Shown in pieces: positions 53,396 through 61,184 of a stretch of DNA of 64,000 bases (within the stretch, counting starts at the first letter, position 1; every line of letters starts with the position of its first letter). The stretch is from CAYONZ01 sp964405465. GTDB taxonomy: Bacteria; Bdellovibrionota; Bdellovibrionia; Bdellovibrionales; JAMPXM01. The stretch is from positions 62,001 to 126,000 of the forward strand of contig CAYONZ010000002.1 of NCBI GenBank assembly GCA_964405465.1, read 5' to 3'. A program made the translations under genes and the position numbers. Under the pieces are notes generated by a model. The model was not told where the DNA came from. It saw only the letters and a program-made list of their open reading frames with translations, and ran no database searches.

Positions 53396-53533
53396 ATATT
53401 TTGCCTACCTAGAAGATGGTCGGTGATCGATGGGAATCATCGACATTTTTGCTTTCTATGTTAATCTTGGCTAGTGGCTGGAGTGACGTAAGTTGGAGGA
53501 CGACTTTGCATGATCAGCGGCTGAAGGGTGCAT

Positions 53534-55321
53534 ATGAAAGATTTTTTAAAAGGTGTTTTGGCCAATGTCGTAGGTATGGTGATTGGTGCGACAATTCTGG
53601 TGGTGTTTTTACCGCTACTTTTTTATTTTTTGTTCAGTACAGTGAAAACTGGTGGTGTGGAGAGGTTACCCAAATCGGGTGTTCTGCATTTGCGAATGAG
53701 CGGTGTTGTTGTTGAACGAGCGCAAGCATTCGACTTTGATTGGATGTCTGGGTTTTCGCGAGAGCAAAAAAGTATCCCGCTTTTTGAAACCATCAGGGCT
53801 CTAAAAAAAGCTGAAACCGATGAGCGAATCAAAGGTGTTTATATTGATGTTCGGCATTTTAGCTCAGGGTGGGCGTCGCTTCAGGAATTGCGCCGAGCTG
53901 TAGTGGATTTTCGTAAGTCGAAGAAGTTTGTGTATGCCTTTGCCGATTCTTATGATGAGAAGGGCTACTATCTCGCATCGAGTGCAGATCGTGTCTATAT
54001 GGAACCCTATGGTGAGCTTGAGGTGAATGGGCTCGGTATGAGCGCTCCATTTTTCAAGGGACTCTTGGAAAAGCTTGAAGTGAAGCCGTTGATCTTTCGT
54101 GTAGGTAAATTCAAAGCCGCAGTCGAACCTTTTTTGCTTGATAAGATGAGTGATGAAAACCGACTGCAAAATCAGACATTGCTCAATGACATATGGACAG
54201 TCTCCTCCCGTGAAATGCTGGAGGGAAAAAAAATATCTCCTGAAGAGTTTAATTCGGGAGTTGGCACACTTCGCTTTTCGGCAGCGGCTGAGGCAAAAGC
54301 TGCGGGTTTGGTGGACCTTGCGTATGAAGATGAAGTTTTAAAGATTATGGCCACGTTGGCGAAACCGGAACACGAAGGGCAAAGTGATCCAGATCTTTTG
54401 AATCCAGTTCATTATATTAGTGAATCAAAGATTCGCACCAAGTTGAGTTCTTCAGATGTGATTGCTGTGCTGGTTGCTGAGGGCGAAATCGTCAAAGGTC
54501 CCGGTGGACGAGATCAAATTGGTGAGGAGTCCATCGCGCGTGATTTGCATGAGATTCGAGATGATAAAGATGTCAAGGCTGTGGTGATTCGGGTCAATTC
54601 TCCAGGCGGAGATGCCCTGGCTTCGGATGCTATTTGGCGAGAAGTTGAACTGACAAAGGCAAAGATGCCAGTGGTTATTTCGATGGGGGATGTTGCGGCG
54701 TCTGGTGGCTATTACATGTCTGCAGCTGGAACAAAAATATTTGCGGACCCATTGACGATAACTGGTTCAATTGGGGTATTTGGTTTGATGTTCAATGCTG
54801 AAAATCTTTTTAAAAACAAAGCCGCAGTAAACTTCGATCGTGTGGTGACTCACCCGTCAGCTGATGTGGGGAGTTCGGTTCGCGAAATGACAGTGAGTGA
54901 ACAAGCAGCCATTCAGAAGAGTGTGGAGCGTGTTTACACTCGCTTTTTAACTGTTGTGAAAGATGGGCGAAAGTTTAAAGGGTTGGATGAAGTTGCTGGA
55001 ATTGCCGAGGGTCGTGTTTGGTCAGGAGTGCGTGCAAAAGAAATTGGATTAGTTGATGAAATGGGTGGTCTGCAGGATGCGATTCGAAAAGCAAAGGAGC
55101 TTGCGGGCCTGAAAGTGGAGCCGAGTATAGAGTTGTATCCAGAGCAAAAGGATCCGTTCAATGAATTTTTGCATGGGCTGAGTTCTAAGATTGAAAGTCG
55201 CTTGCTTCGTTCAGTTTTAGAGGAGGTTTTTCGCGATGAAATGTCGGTCGTCGAAAACGTGAAGTCGTGGTTAAAACCTGGAGTTTACACTCGTATGCCT
55301 TTTGATTTGCAAATCAAGTGA
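53534..55321 (+). CDS. sppA: Signal peptide peptidase SppA (long, two-domain form)
   Basis: SppA degrades cleaved signal peptides in the inner membrane and periplasm. The ATG at 53534 has AAGGG upstream, and a single membrane anchor (residues ~12-34) follows. As in E. coli 67K SppA the protein has two S49-type halves: the N-terminal half supplies the general base Lys194 (VGKFKAAVEPF), and the C-terminal half the nucleophile Ser390 (GDVAASGGYYMSAAG, with VNSPGGDALASD before it). The 595 residues fit the long form. The gene ends 107 bp before a palindromic element. Confidence 0.95.
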   Translation: MKDFLKGVLANVVGMVIGATILVVFLPLLFYFLFSTVKTGGVERLPKSGVLHLRMSGVVVERAQAFDFDWMSGFSREQKSIPLFETIRALKKAETDERIKGVYIDVRHFSSGWASLQELRRAVVDFRKSKKFVYAFADSYDEKGYYLASSADRVYMEPYGELEVNGLGMSAPFFKGLLEKLEVKPLIFRVGKFKAAVEPFLLDKMSDENRLQNQTLLNDIWTVSSREMLEGKKISPEEFNSGVGTLRFSAAAEAKAAGLVDLAYEDEVLKIMATLAKPEHEGQSDPDLLNPVHYISESKIRTKLSSSDVIAVLVAEGEIVKGPGGRDQIGEESIARDLHEIRDDKDVKAVVIRVNSPGGDALASDAIWREVELTKAKMPVVISMGDVAASGGYYMSAAGTKIFADPLTITGSIGVFGLMFNAENLFKNKAAVNFDRVVTHPSADVGSSVREMTVSEQAAIQKSVERVYTRFLTVVKDGRKFKGLDEVAGIAEGRVWSGVRAKEIGLVDEMGGLQDAIRKAKELAGLKVEPSIELYPEQKDPFNEFLHGLSSKIESRLLRSVLEEVFRDEMSVVENVKSWLKPGVYTRMPFDLQIK

Positions 55322-55427
55322 TACAGACGGAGGGGTGTCCTTCTTTGGCTCGTAATTTTCGACCAACCAAGGGCTCTTCCAAATTCATTTTTTTCGAAAT
55401 TTGTTGAGCTTGAAAATGAATTTTGAT

Positions 55428-55588
55428 TAGGGCGTGTCCTTAATTGGTCGGACGTCGCGAGCGGAAGCAATAGAAATGAGTTGAAGGCACGAGGAGGAGA
55501 AATAGTGGTGCTATTTCGACGACGAGCAACGCTCAAATCATTTCTATTGCTTTTGCGTAGTAGGCTAGCCAATTGAGGACACTCCCTA
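55428..55588 (+). mobile_element. 161-bp palindromic MITE-like element, copy 3
   Basis: This copy has the same length and orientation as copy 1, with TA at both ends. Two substitutions (CCTTAATT near the left end, CACTCCC near the right end) break the perfect terminal repeat, so this copy has begun to decay. It lies between the convergent sppA and Rossmann-like genes. Confidence 0.85.
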
Positions 55589-55633
55589 GTGCAGATCTTC
55601 TTGAGATAGAGCTTGGCGAGATAGACCTTGGCG

Positions 55634-56233
55634 CTAAAGACCGTTTGTTCGAAACGAGTCTTGGGCAGCTTCGAGGCTTTTGGAGCTGAGAGTGATTCTT
55701 CTAAGAGCAAGATTGGGCTTAAGGATTTCCTGGACCAGTGATTCAACGACCGCACGACTTACAAATCTATTTGTGTGAATAACATAGGTGTCGATTCCCA
55801 ATACGGACGAGCGTAACAGTTCTTCTTCGATGCTTTCTTGTAAAGTTAGATCGCTATTTTTAGGACCTAGCTGCTTTTGATTTTGCTGGGTATTTTCGGC
55901 GAAAGGAGGTCTTTCGCTGAAAAACAAAAATCGTTTACTATGGTGTTTTAGACACTGCATTGTTGTCGGCAAAAAACGCAAATCGAAATCGATTCTTGCA
56001 CGGAGAGGCGCTTCAAGATTCCAAAAAAACATTTGATTGTCCTGACAAACGGACTCCACAGCATGGGTATCCCATTCATCAAAGATTTTCAGTCTGAGTT
56101 TAGGATGTGGGAAAATGCGAATTTTGGTTGGATGATAGCAAAATGCGGTGACCGTGTTGCCGTGTGCGAGCAGGGATTCGATTAGAGTCTGTCCAAATGC
56201 GCTGTCTGCGTGTAGAACAAAACAATTCACCAC
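55634..56233 (-). CDS. Degenerate Rossmann-fold protein
   Basis: This 199-residue protein starts VNCFVLHADSAFGQTLIESLLAHGNTVTAFCYHPTKI. That is the strand-turn-helix-strand layout of NAD(P)-binding SDR/NmrA-type proteins, but the Gly-rich loop is replaced by HADSAFG. A later segment (TMQCLKHHSKRFLFFSERPPF) may be the next strands. The protein is shorter than active SDRs and lacks an obvious YxxxK. It is probably an atypical or non-catalytic member. The downstream side carries the palindromic element and the upstream neighbour is the NlpC/P60 lipoprotein gene, 83 bp away. Confidence 0.8.
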   Translation of the reverse strand: MVNCFVLHADSAFGQTLIESLLAHGNTVTAFCYHPTKIRIFPHPKLRLKIFDEWDTHAVESVCQDNQMFFWNLEAPLRARIDFDLRFLPTTMQCLKHHSKRFLFFSERPPFAENTQQNQKQLGPKNSDLTLQESIEEELLRSSVLGIDTYVIHTNRFVSRAVVESLVQEILKPNLALRRITLSSKSLEAAQDSFRTNGL

Positions 56234-56316
56234 GATTCCCTTTCATAACAAGGTTGATCTTTAGTTTTTCTTTTGACTCAGGGTTAGTCAATCTTTGAAA
56301 TTTGAATACAGATTTG

Positions 56317-57876
56317 TTATGGCAGAGGGCAGTTACGCAAACAGCTTTCTCTGGCAAGCGCAATTTCACGATCGAAACACTCGGGCGTTCCGAGGTGGCG
56401 GGTGATCGTCGCGATACCTTTGGCTAGTCCAGGCTTTTCACCAAATTTTGCTTTGCATGTTCGAACCGCGAAATCCACAAACGCCTCACGAAATTTGTCA
56501 GAGGTCTCGAGGTAATCTTTTGCTAAAATTCTATTGATGCCAACTCCGCCTTTGCTTGGGCTGCTTTGAATAACCGAAAAATCAAAATTGGCCACGCGAA
56601 TGAGCTGCGGGGTGCATTGCGATTTGGAGAGAATTCCCTGAAGTCCAAATGGGTCCGAGCCCACTTGATCAATCATGAACACGTGCCCAGGGAGAGCCAC
56701 GATGTCACCTGACTGAAGCCACAAGTTTTTATTCATTGTAACTGGTGCCAGGCAGGAGAGACCATTTGCTGCTGGGTCTGCGAACATCGACGATGACATG
56801 CCGTAAACATGCGCCGCTTGAAGTGAAAGATTTTTCTTCACTCTGAGTCCTGCTGATGCGAGAGAGGAATAGACAAATGCGGAGCAATCAATGCCAAGAG
56901 TTTTGGTGCCGCTTCCAGAGTCTTTGAACACGTCAATGGCCGAGTTGCTCGAGGTGTCGGCATAGGGTTTGCCACCGTAGTCGTAGATCAGTGGAGATTT
57001 TTCTACGTGAAAACAGCTGGTCTCTGGGCGGGGTTCATCATGTATATAGGGGTGAGTTTTGAGAACTGTGCTAAGACTTGCAATCACTCGGCGTCGGCCC
57101 ACTCCATCGGGGTGTCGGCCATCAAACTCAAGACCTTCAAGAAATGGAGTTTGCGAATTGAGAATATTTTTTTGAAGTGCTTGGCAGCTTTGGTAGGCCA
57201 CAGCGAAAGTCTTGTGGGCACCAAAAACAGGTCGTGCCACTTGTTTTCTTAAAGAAGTGAAATAGGGATTGCCGTCGGTCGGGTTTGTTGTGCCAGAAGT
57301 CGGCGGCACGGGAAGCGACGGTGAGGCTCCAGGGGGCTCGCTGGTTGGTGGAACCACCGCCGGGGGAGTACCACTTGGACAATTGATCTGTCCCTCAGTT
57401 GCGGCACTTTCAATTTTAGCAATGAGTGTTCGAACTTTGTCACTGAGCTCTTTGCGTTCCGGCGTACTTTCATTTTCTAATTCGAACTTTGTTAGTAAAT
57501 TGAGCCAGTCCTCACGAGTGAATTCTTCGCGAGTTTTGTTTTCGGTTCTTTGAAATGGGGTTTCGCTTAGCGTTTCATAGAGGTCTCTTAGGTCTTGATA
57601 GATTTCAAGATGCAAGGGGGAGGTGCCAGGCTTCAACTTTCGTGCAAGCTGGGCATCGACATACTTGAGCTTTGGCAATGAACCGTCTTTTCCTGCGACA
57701 TCAAACAGTGTGCGATAAACCTTGTCTTTAAAAGATGAGCAGCCAACGCTATCTGAAATATTTTCGGAGATGAGGCGTGCCGAGGGGTGAAAACCCTGGG
57801 AGCAGCCACTCATGACTAAAAAGCTAAGAAGAGATAGAGAAGCATAGAAAGTTTTTCTCTGATTTGTATTCATCAT
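56317..57876 (-). CDS. NlpC/P60-type lipoprotein
   Basis: The ATG at 57876 is used; an upstream in-frame TTG has no better ribosome binding site. The 519-residue product has a lipoprotein signal ending LVMSGC. The N-terminal ~160 residues are helical, and a Pro-rich linker (residues ~165-200) follows. The C-terminal part resembles an NlpC/P60 peptidase: TLGIDCSAFVYSSLASAGLRV with the putative nucleophile Cys331, and LQSGDIVALPGHVFMIDQV with His398. Such enzymes cut peptide crosslinks in peptidoglycan. The domain is longer than usual, with an extra C-terminal Cys-containing segment. It is divergent from rlmE. Confidence 0.85.
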   Translation of the reverse strand: MMNTNQRKTFYASLSLLSFLVMSGCSQGFHPSARLISENISDSVGCSSFKDKVYRTLFDVAGKDGSLPKLKYVDAQLARKLKPGTSPLHLEIYQDLRDLYETLSETPFQRTENKTREEFTREDWLNLLTKFELENESTPERKELSDKVRTLIAKIESAATEGQINCPSGTPPAVVPPTSEPPGASPSLPVPPTSGTTNPTDGNPYFTSLRKQVARPVFGAHKTFAVAYQSCQALQKNILNSQTPFLEGLEFDGRHPDGVGRRRVIASLSTVLKTHPYIHDEPRPETSCFHVEKSPLIYDYGGKPYADTSSNSAIDVFKDSGSGTKTLGIDCSAFVYSSLASAGLRVKKNLSLQAAHVYGMSSSMFADPAANGLSCLAPVTMNKNLWLQSGDIVALPGHVFMIDQVGSDPFGLQGILSKSQCTPQLIRVANFDFSVIQSSPSKGGVGINRILAKDYLETSDKFREAFVDFAVRTCKAKFGEKPGLAKGIATITRHLGTPECFDREIALARESCLRNCPLP

Positions 57877-57943
57877 GTGATACAAATCGGTTCTTCCAGA
57901 CCAAGTGTTGATAAAACCAAAATCTAGTTTTGAGGTAGAGAAT

Positions 57944-58537
57944 ATGACTTACAATCCGAAGGATCATTTTTTCAGAAAGGCCAAGGCTGAAAACTTTGCC
58001 GCTCGCTCGGTCTATAAACTTCAAGAAATTGATCAGAAGCATAAGCTCTTTCGTCAGGGACAGGTGATACTAGACCTAGGTGCATCTCCCGGATCTTGGT
58101 CACAGTATGCGTCTCAAAAAGTTGGAGAGTCGGGCCGGGTTTTGGGTGTCGATCTTTCACCTGTTACGGTCAGCCTGAAAAATGCGACTTTTATTCAGGC
58201 CGATTTGCGTGATCTAAATCTCGAAGATGTCTTTCGGGAGCATGGATTTCACCCTCCTTTTGATTTGGTTTTGTCGGATATGGCGCCGAAGACCACGGGG
58301 ATTCGTTTTACCGATCAGGCGAGATCGATGGAGCTTTGTGAACTAGCATTGGATGTTGCACGCCGTTTTTTGAAACCTGGGGGACATTTTGTATGCAAGC
58401 TATTTCACAGTGATGATTTCAATTTGCTCCGAGACGAAATTAAAAAAACTTTTGAAAAGTTTGAGGCCGTCAAGCCTGAAAGCACACGAAAGATTAGCAA
58501 AGAGATCTTTTTAGTGGGGCTGCGAAAGAAGTCTTAA
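57944..58537 (+). CDS. rlmE: 23S rRNA 2'-O-methyltransferase RlmE (FtsJ/RrmJ)
   Basis: RlmE methylates the 2'-OH of U2552 in 23S rRNA late in 50S assembly. The ATG at 57944 has GAGG 8 nt upstream and gives 197 residues. The K-D-K-E catalytic tetrad is visible: AARSVYKLQEID (Lys25), LVLSDMAPKTTG (Asp112), FVCKLFHSDDF (Lys152) and ISKEIFLVGL (Glu187). The SAM-binding loop is VILDLGASPGSWSQ. A short palindromic element follows its stop by ~20 bp. Confidence 0.96.
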   Translation: MTYNPKDHFFRKAKAENFAARSVYKLQEIDQKHKLFRQGQVILDLGASPGSWSQYASQKVGESGRVLGVDLSPVTVSLKNATFIQADLRDLNLEDVFREHGFHPPFDLVLSDMAPKTTGIRFTDQARSMELCELALDVARRFLKPGGHFVCKLFHSDDFNLLRDEIKKTFEKFEAVKPESTRKISKEIFLVGLRKKS

Positions 58538-58837
58538 GGAAGCTCAACCAGTTTTAATGATCAGGGCATGTCCTCATTTGCTTAGATTGCTTCTTCTCGT
58601 GATGACCAGGAAAATGAGCACACGCCCTGATCAAATTGATACATTTTTTAAGATTCTATCCCAAGAGATTCAGCAGAGTCCCATCCTGGGATAATCAAAT
58701 TGAGAATAGGTTCACTATTACTCCGAAGATGTCGAAAAGAAGGGGAGTGAGTTCATCGAGATCGATTTTTCGATGGCTTTGCTCAGTGCTTTTGCACTTT
58801 TAGGGCCTTTGGTTGCACGTTTTTCGGAGGTACTTTG
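58538..58837. other. 300-bp gap with short palindromic element
   Basis: The first part holds the 76-bp inverted repeat (58558-58633). The second part has an ATG frame of 21 codons (58772-58838) that overlaps the next start as TGATG, but it has only a weak ribosome binding site and was not called. The GGAGG near 58829 belongs to the lipoprotein gene. Confidence 0.5.
58558..58633. repeat. 76-bp inverted repeat related to the 161-bp element
   Basis: The ends read TGATCAGGGCATGTCCTCAT and, reverse complemented, TGATCAGGGCGTGTGCTCAT. The core GGGC(A/G)TGTCCTCA matches the ends of the 161-bp elements, but the centre is short and different. It is a degenerate or distinct family member, and may also end the rlmE transcript. 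Confidence 0.7.
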
Positions 58838-60790
58838 ATGTCTTTTAAATATTTGCCATCCTTTGTGGCACTAAGCGCGATCGCAGGTTTTGTTTTGTTG
58901 GTGGCCTGTTCTCCTCGAAACGAGAGTGTAAAGCTTCGAGTGGCGATTCCTACCCAAGCCCAGTTGGCCCAGGCTGCAAGTGCGGCACCCAAGCAGTCTT
59001 ATAAGCCCTACGATTTAAGTTTTTTAAATTCTGGTGGAGCTCTTGCTAAAAACATGACCTATGTTTCGGCCTCTCAGCTTCAGGCTGCGGCTTCAGGAAC
59101 GGTGGTTGCAATGGGCAGTGGTTCGGATTGGAATTCATTTTTAGATCCGTCCTCAATTTCACAGTTCAATTGTTTTTTGGTGATGGCCGGCGGACCAGGA
59201 TATGATGCAGCCTCATGTTCGACGACTGACGGGGGCACATTTTCGGTTGGTGATTATGCCGGAGGTGTATTGTCCGGTGCCACAGTTGAGATGATTGTTC
59301 CCGCTGGCGCTGCTCGAACTTTTCGCGTGATTGGTTTTCAAGCCTCATCAACCTCTTCTTGTGTCGATTTCCATGGAAATAGCGGTCCGGATAAATCGTC
59401 GTTGTCGCATCCTCATATTCTGGGAGAAGTGACACAGGATATTTCGAGCGGCGATGTGGCTGTTGCATTGAATGCTAAACTCGATGCCACCACCAAAAAA
59501 ATATCAGATTGTTCTTTTGGCGGAAATGGATCGGGCGGTGGTGGAGGATGGTTTGGTACCGGTCGGGATGGTGACCTAGTGGTCCCTGTGAGTACGACTG
59601 TGAACTTAGACACGACAGCCTCGGTTTCGGCAGCAACGAACGGCACCAAGCTGAGTTCGATTTCGAAGGTGACTTCATTGAGTGCTCCTTCGGCGACGTC
59701 ATTGGATGTGACCATTGTCGACAATTGGAGTAGCCGTGTGGTGGTTGATGACGAGGTGATGCTCTACATTGTCGGAGAATCAGGAAACGCCTGTGGTGGA
59801 CAAGTTTGGCCTGGTTTTTCGACCTCTGGACGAGTTGTACAAATTAACTCTACGACAGACTTTGTGATTGATGGGATAGATGCTCGTTTTGCCACAATTC
59901 CAGCGGCTTCTCTCAATGCCTCGGCAGTGCAAACTTCGGCGGGTGCAAACACCAGGGTGTTTTGCCGATTGGTGGCGGTACGAGTTCCGCATTTTAATAA
60001 CGTGATTTTAGCAGGTAATAGTCATATTTCAATTTCAAGTCCACTCGGGTCTTACAATGGTACGACTCATAATGGTGGCTTGCTGGCGATGCGTGTGAAC
60101 GGCGTACTGAGTGTCAATGGTTCGCTGAACTCACTGACTGTGGCAGCCAAGGGCTATGCTGGAGGATCATATTACAAACCTGGTGAAGGGGCTGCAGGTC
60201 AGGTGAACGCAACTTCGTCAGCAAGTGACTGGAATGCCGGTGGTTCAAGCTCAGGCGGCGGCCATGGCGGAGCCGGCGGTGGAAATGGCGGCGGTATAGC
60301 GATTGGTGATCAGTATGGATGTGGCCCTGCGGTGCCTGATGCTTTAATGCGTTGTTTGATGGGCAAGTTCTTTTTGGGAGCCGGTGGCGGAGCTGCCACA
60401 GGCGGAGGCGGCGGAGTCGGTGGGGGAATCATTCGGCTTCTTGCACGTGCCATCGACACCTCGGGGGGAACTCTATTGGTTGAAGCCAGTGCAGGAGCGG
60501 GTAGCTACACGGGTGCTGCCGGCGGCGCTGGTGGATCGGTGTTTGTACAGGTACAAGGATTCGCTCCAGGCTCACAGGGCTCGAGCTTCTCAATGGTGGC
60601 CAAGGGGGGAGATGGGCTGAGCGCAGGAGGCGGTGGTGGCGGGAGAGCACATTTGCAAATACTCGACACATCATCGGCCTTTGTGCCTGCCGGAAACGCG
60701 GTCACCGGCGGGGCCGGAACCCAAGTTGGTTCAGATGGAACTTGTGTCTACCAGCTTGCTAAAGGTGCGCTAACTGATTGCCAACCATAG
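58838..60790 (+). CDS. Glycine-rich surface lipoprotein
   Basis: The ATG at 58838 follows GGAGG at about 7 nt. The 650-residue product has a lipoprotein signal ending VLLVACS. The first half is beta-rich without known motifs. The second half carries several Gly-rich blocks (GGHGGAGGGNGGG, GAGGGAATGGGGGVGGG, GAAGGAGGS, SAGGGGGG) spaced by beta-strands such as IIRLLARAIDTSGGTLLVEASAG. This looks like a beta-helix or beta-roll whose turns are Gly runs, as in secreted surface proteins. No catalytic motif was found. It is probably exposed on the outer membrane; the function is unknown. Confidence 0.8.
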   Translation: MSFKYLPSFVALSAIAGFVLLVACSPRNESVKLRVAIPTQAQLAQAASAAPKQSYKPYDLSFLNSGGALAKNMTYVSASQLQAAASGTVVAMGSGSDWNSFLDPSSISQFNCFLVMAGGPGYDAASCSTTDGGTFSVGDYAGGVLSGATVEMIVPAGAARTFRVIGFQASSTSSCVDFHGNSGPDKSSLSHPHILGEVTQDISSGDVAVALNAKLDATTKKISDCSFGGNGSGGGGGWFGTGRDGDLVVPVSTTVNLDTTASVSAATNGTKLSSISKVTSLSAPSATSLDVTIVDNWSSRVVVDDEVMLYIVGESGNACGGQVWPGFSTSGRVVQINSTTDFVIDGIDARFATIPAASLNASAVQTSAGANTRVFCRLVAVRVPHFNNVILAGNSHISISSPLGSYNGTTHNGGLLAMRVNGVLSVNGSLNSLTVAAKGYAGGSYYKPGEGAAGQVNATSSASDWNAGGSSSGGGHGGAGGGNGGGIAIGDQYGCGPAVPDALMRCLMGKFFLGAGGGAATGGGGGVGGGIIRLLARAIDTSGGTLLVEASAGAGSYTGAAGGAGGSVFVQVQGFAPGSQGSSFSMVAKGGDGLSAGGGGGGRAHLQILDTSSAFVPAGNAVTGGAGTQVGSDGTCVYQLAKGALTDCQP

Positions 60791-60862
60791 GGGGCCCAAG
60801 CGCGTCGCACGGTTGTTGCTCACTCTGACGGCCGTAGCGCTTGCTAATCGCCTTGAGTGCCG

Positions 60863-60891
60863 TTACCATCGGTTAAGTTGAGTTTTATGAT
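60863..60891 (+). promoter_or_regulatory. Putative promoter of the small basic protein gene
   Basis: TTACCA, a 17-nt spacer and TATGAT resemble a sigma-70 promoter. It lies 22 bp upstream of the GTG start, which leaves room for the ribosome binding site. It is a pattern match only. Confidence 0.4.
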
Positions 60892-60913
60892 TCTAAATCG
60901 ATGAGGGGGCCTC

Positions 60914-61009
60914 GTGGCTAAAAAGAAAGTTAAAAAGAAACAAGTAAAGAACAAACATCATGCATCTCGCTTGAAACGTAAAAAGCGTTTGATGAAGCAA
61001 AAAGCATAG
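60914..61009 (+). CDS. 31-residue lysine/arginine-rich protein
   Basis: A GTG start with GAGGGGG close upstream opens MAKKKVKKKQVKNKHHASRL and 11 more residues to a TAG. Almost half the residues are Lys or Arg. It has its own putative promoter and two terminators just downstream, so it forms a complete transcription unit. The composition suggests binding to RNA or the ribosome, like other tiny basic ribosome-associated proteins (bTHX or COX24/AURKAIP1-type), but no specific match can be claimed. Confidence 0.65.
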   Translation: MAKKKVKKKQVKNKHHASRLKRKKRLMKQKA

Positions 61010-61020
61010 ATCTTGTTCCT

Positions 61021-61044
61021 CCGAGTCTTCGACTTGGTTTTTTT
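61021..61044 (+). terminator. Intrinsic terminator of the small basic protein gene
   Basis: CCGAGTC pairs with GACTTGG (one G-U pair) around a TTC loop, and seven T follow. It starts 11 bp after the stop codon. Confidence 0.85.
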
Positions 61045-61061
61045 GAGTTTTCAGTCGAGAG

Positions 61062-61089
61062 CAGGCCCAAAAGTGCCTGTTCTTTTTTT
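61062..61089 (+). terminator. Second, tandem intrinsic terminator
   Basis: CAGGC and GCCTG form a 5-bp stem with an 8-nt loop, and TTCTTTTTTT follows. It backs up the terminator at 61021 and insulates the chemoreceptor gene. Confidence 0.65.
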
Positions 61090-61184
61090 GTCTTGTCGCC
61101 ATTTCTAGACATATTGATAGTTTCAAGTTTTTTTGTCTGCTGGACGAAAAGGACGTCGAGTAACTTGGAAAATTGTGATGGAAA

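Noticed and set aside
55285..55755. 156-codon reverse frame sharing a peptide with a frame at 31365-31559
   Set aside because: The shared peptide is just the translated 161-bp palindromic element; the rest is antisense to sppA and the Rossmann-like gene.
58772..58838. 21-codon frame overlapping the glycine-rich lipoprotein start
   Set aside because: Weak ribosome binding site; the GGAGG nearby serves the lipoprotein ATG.
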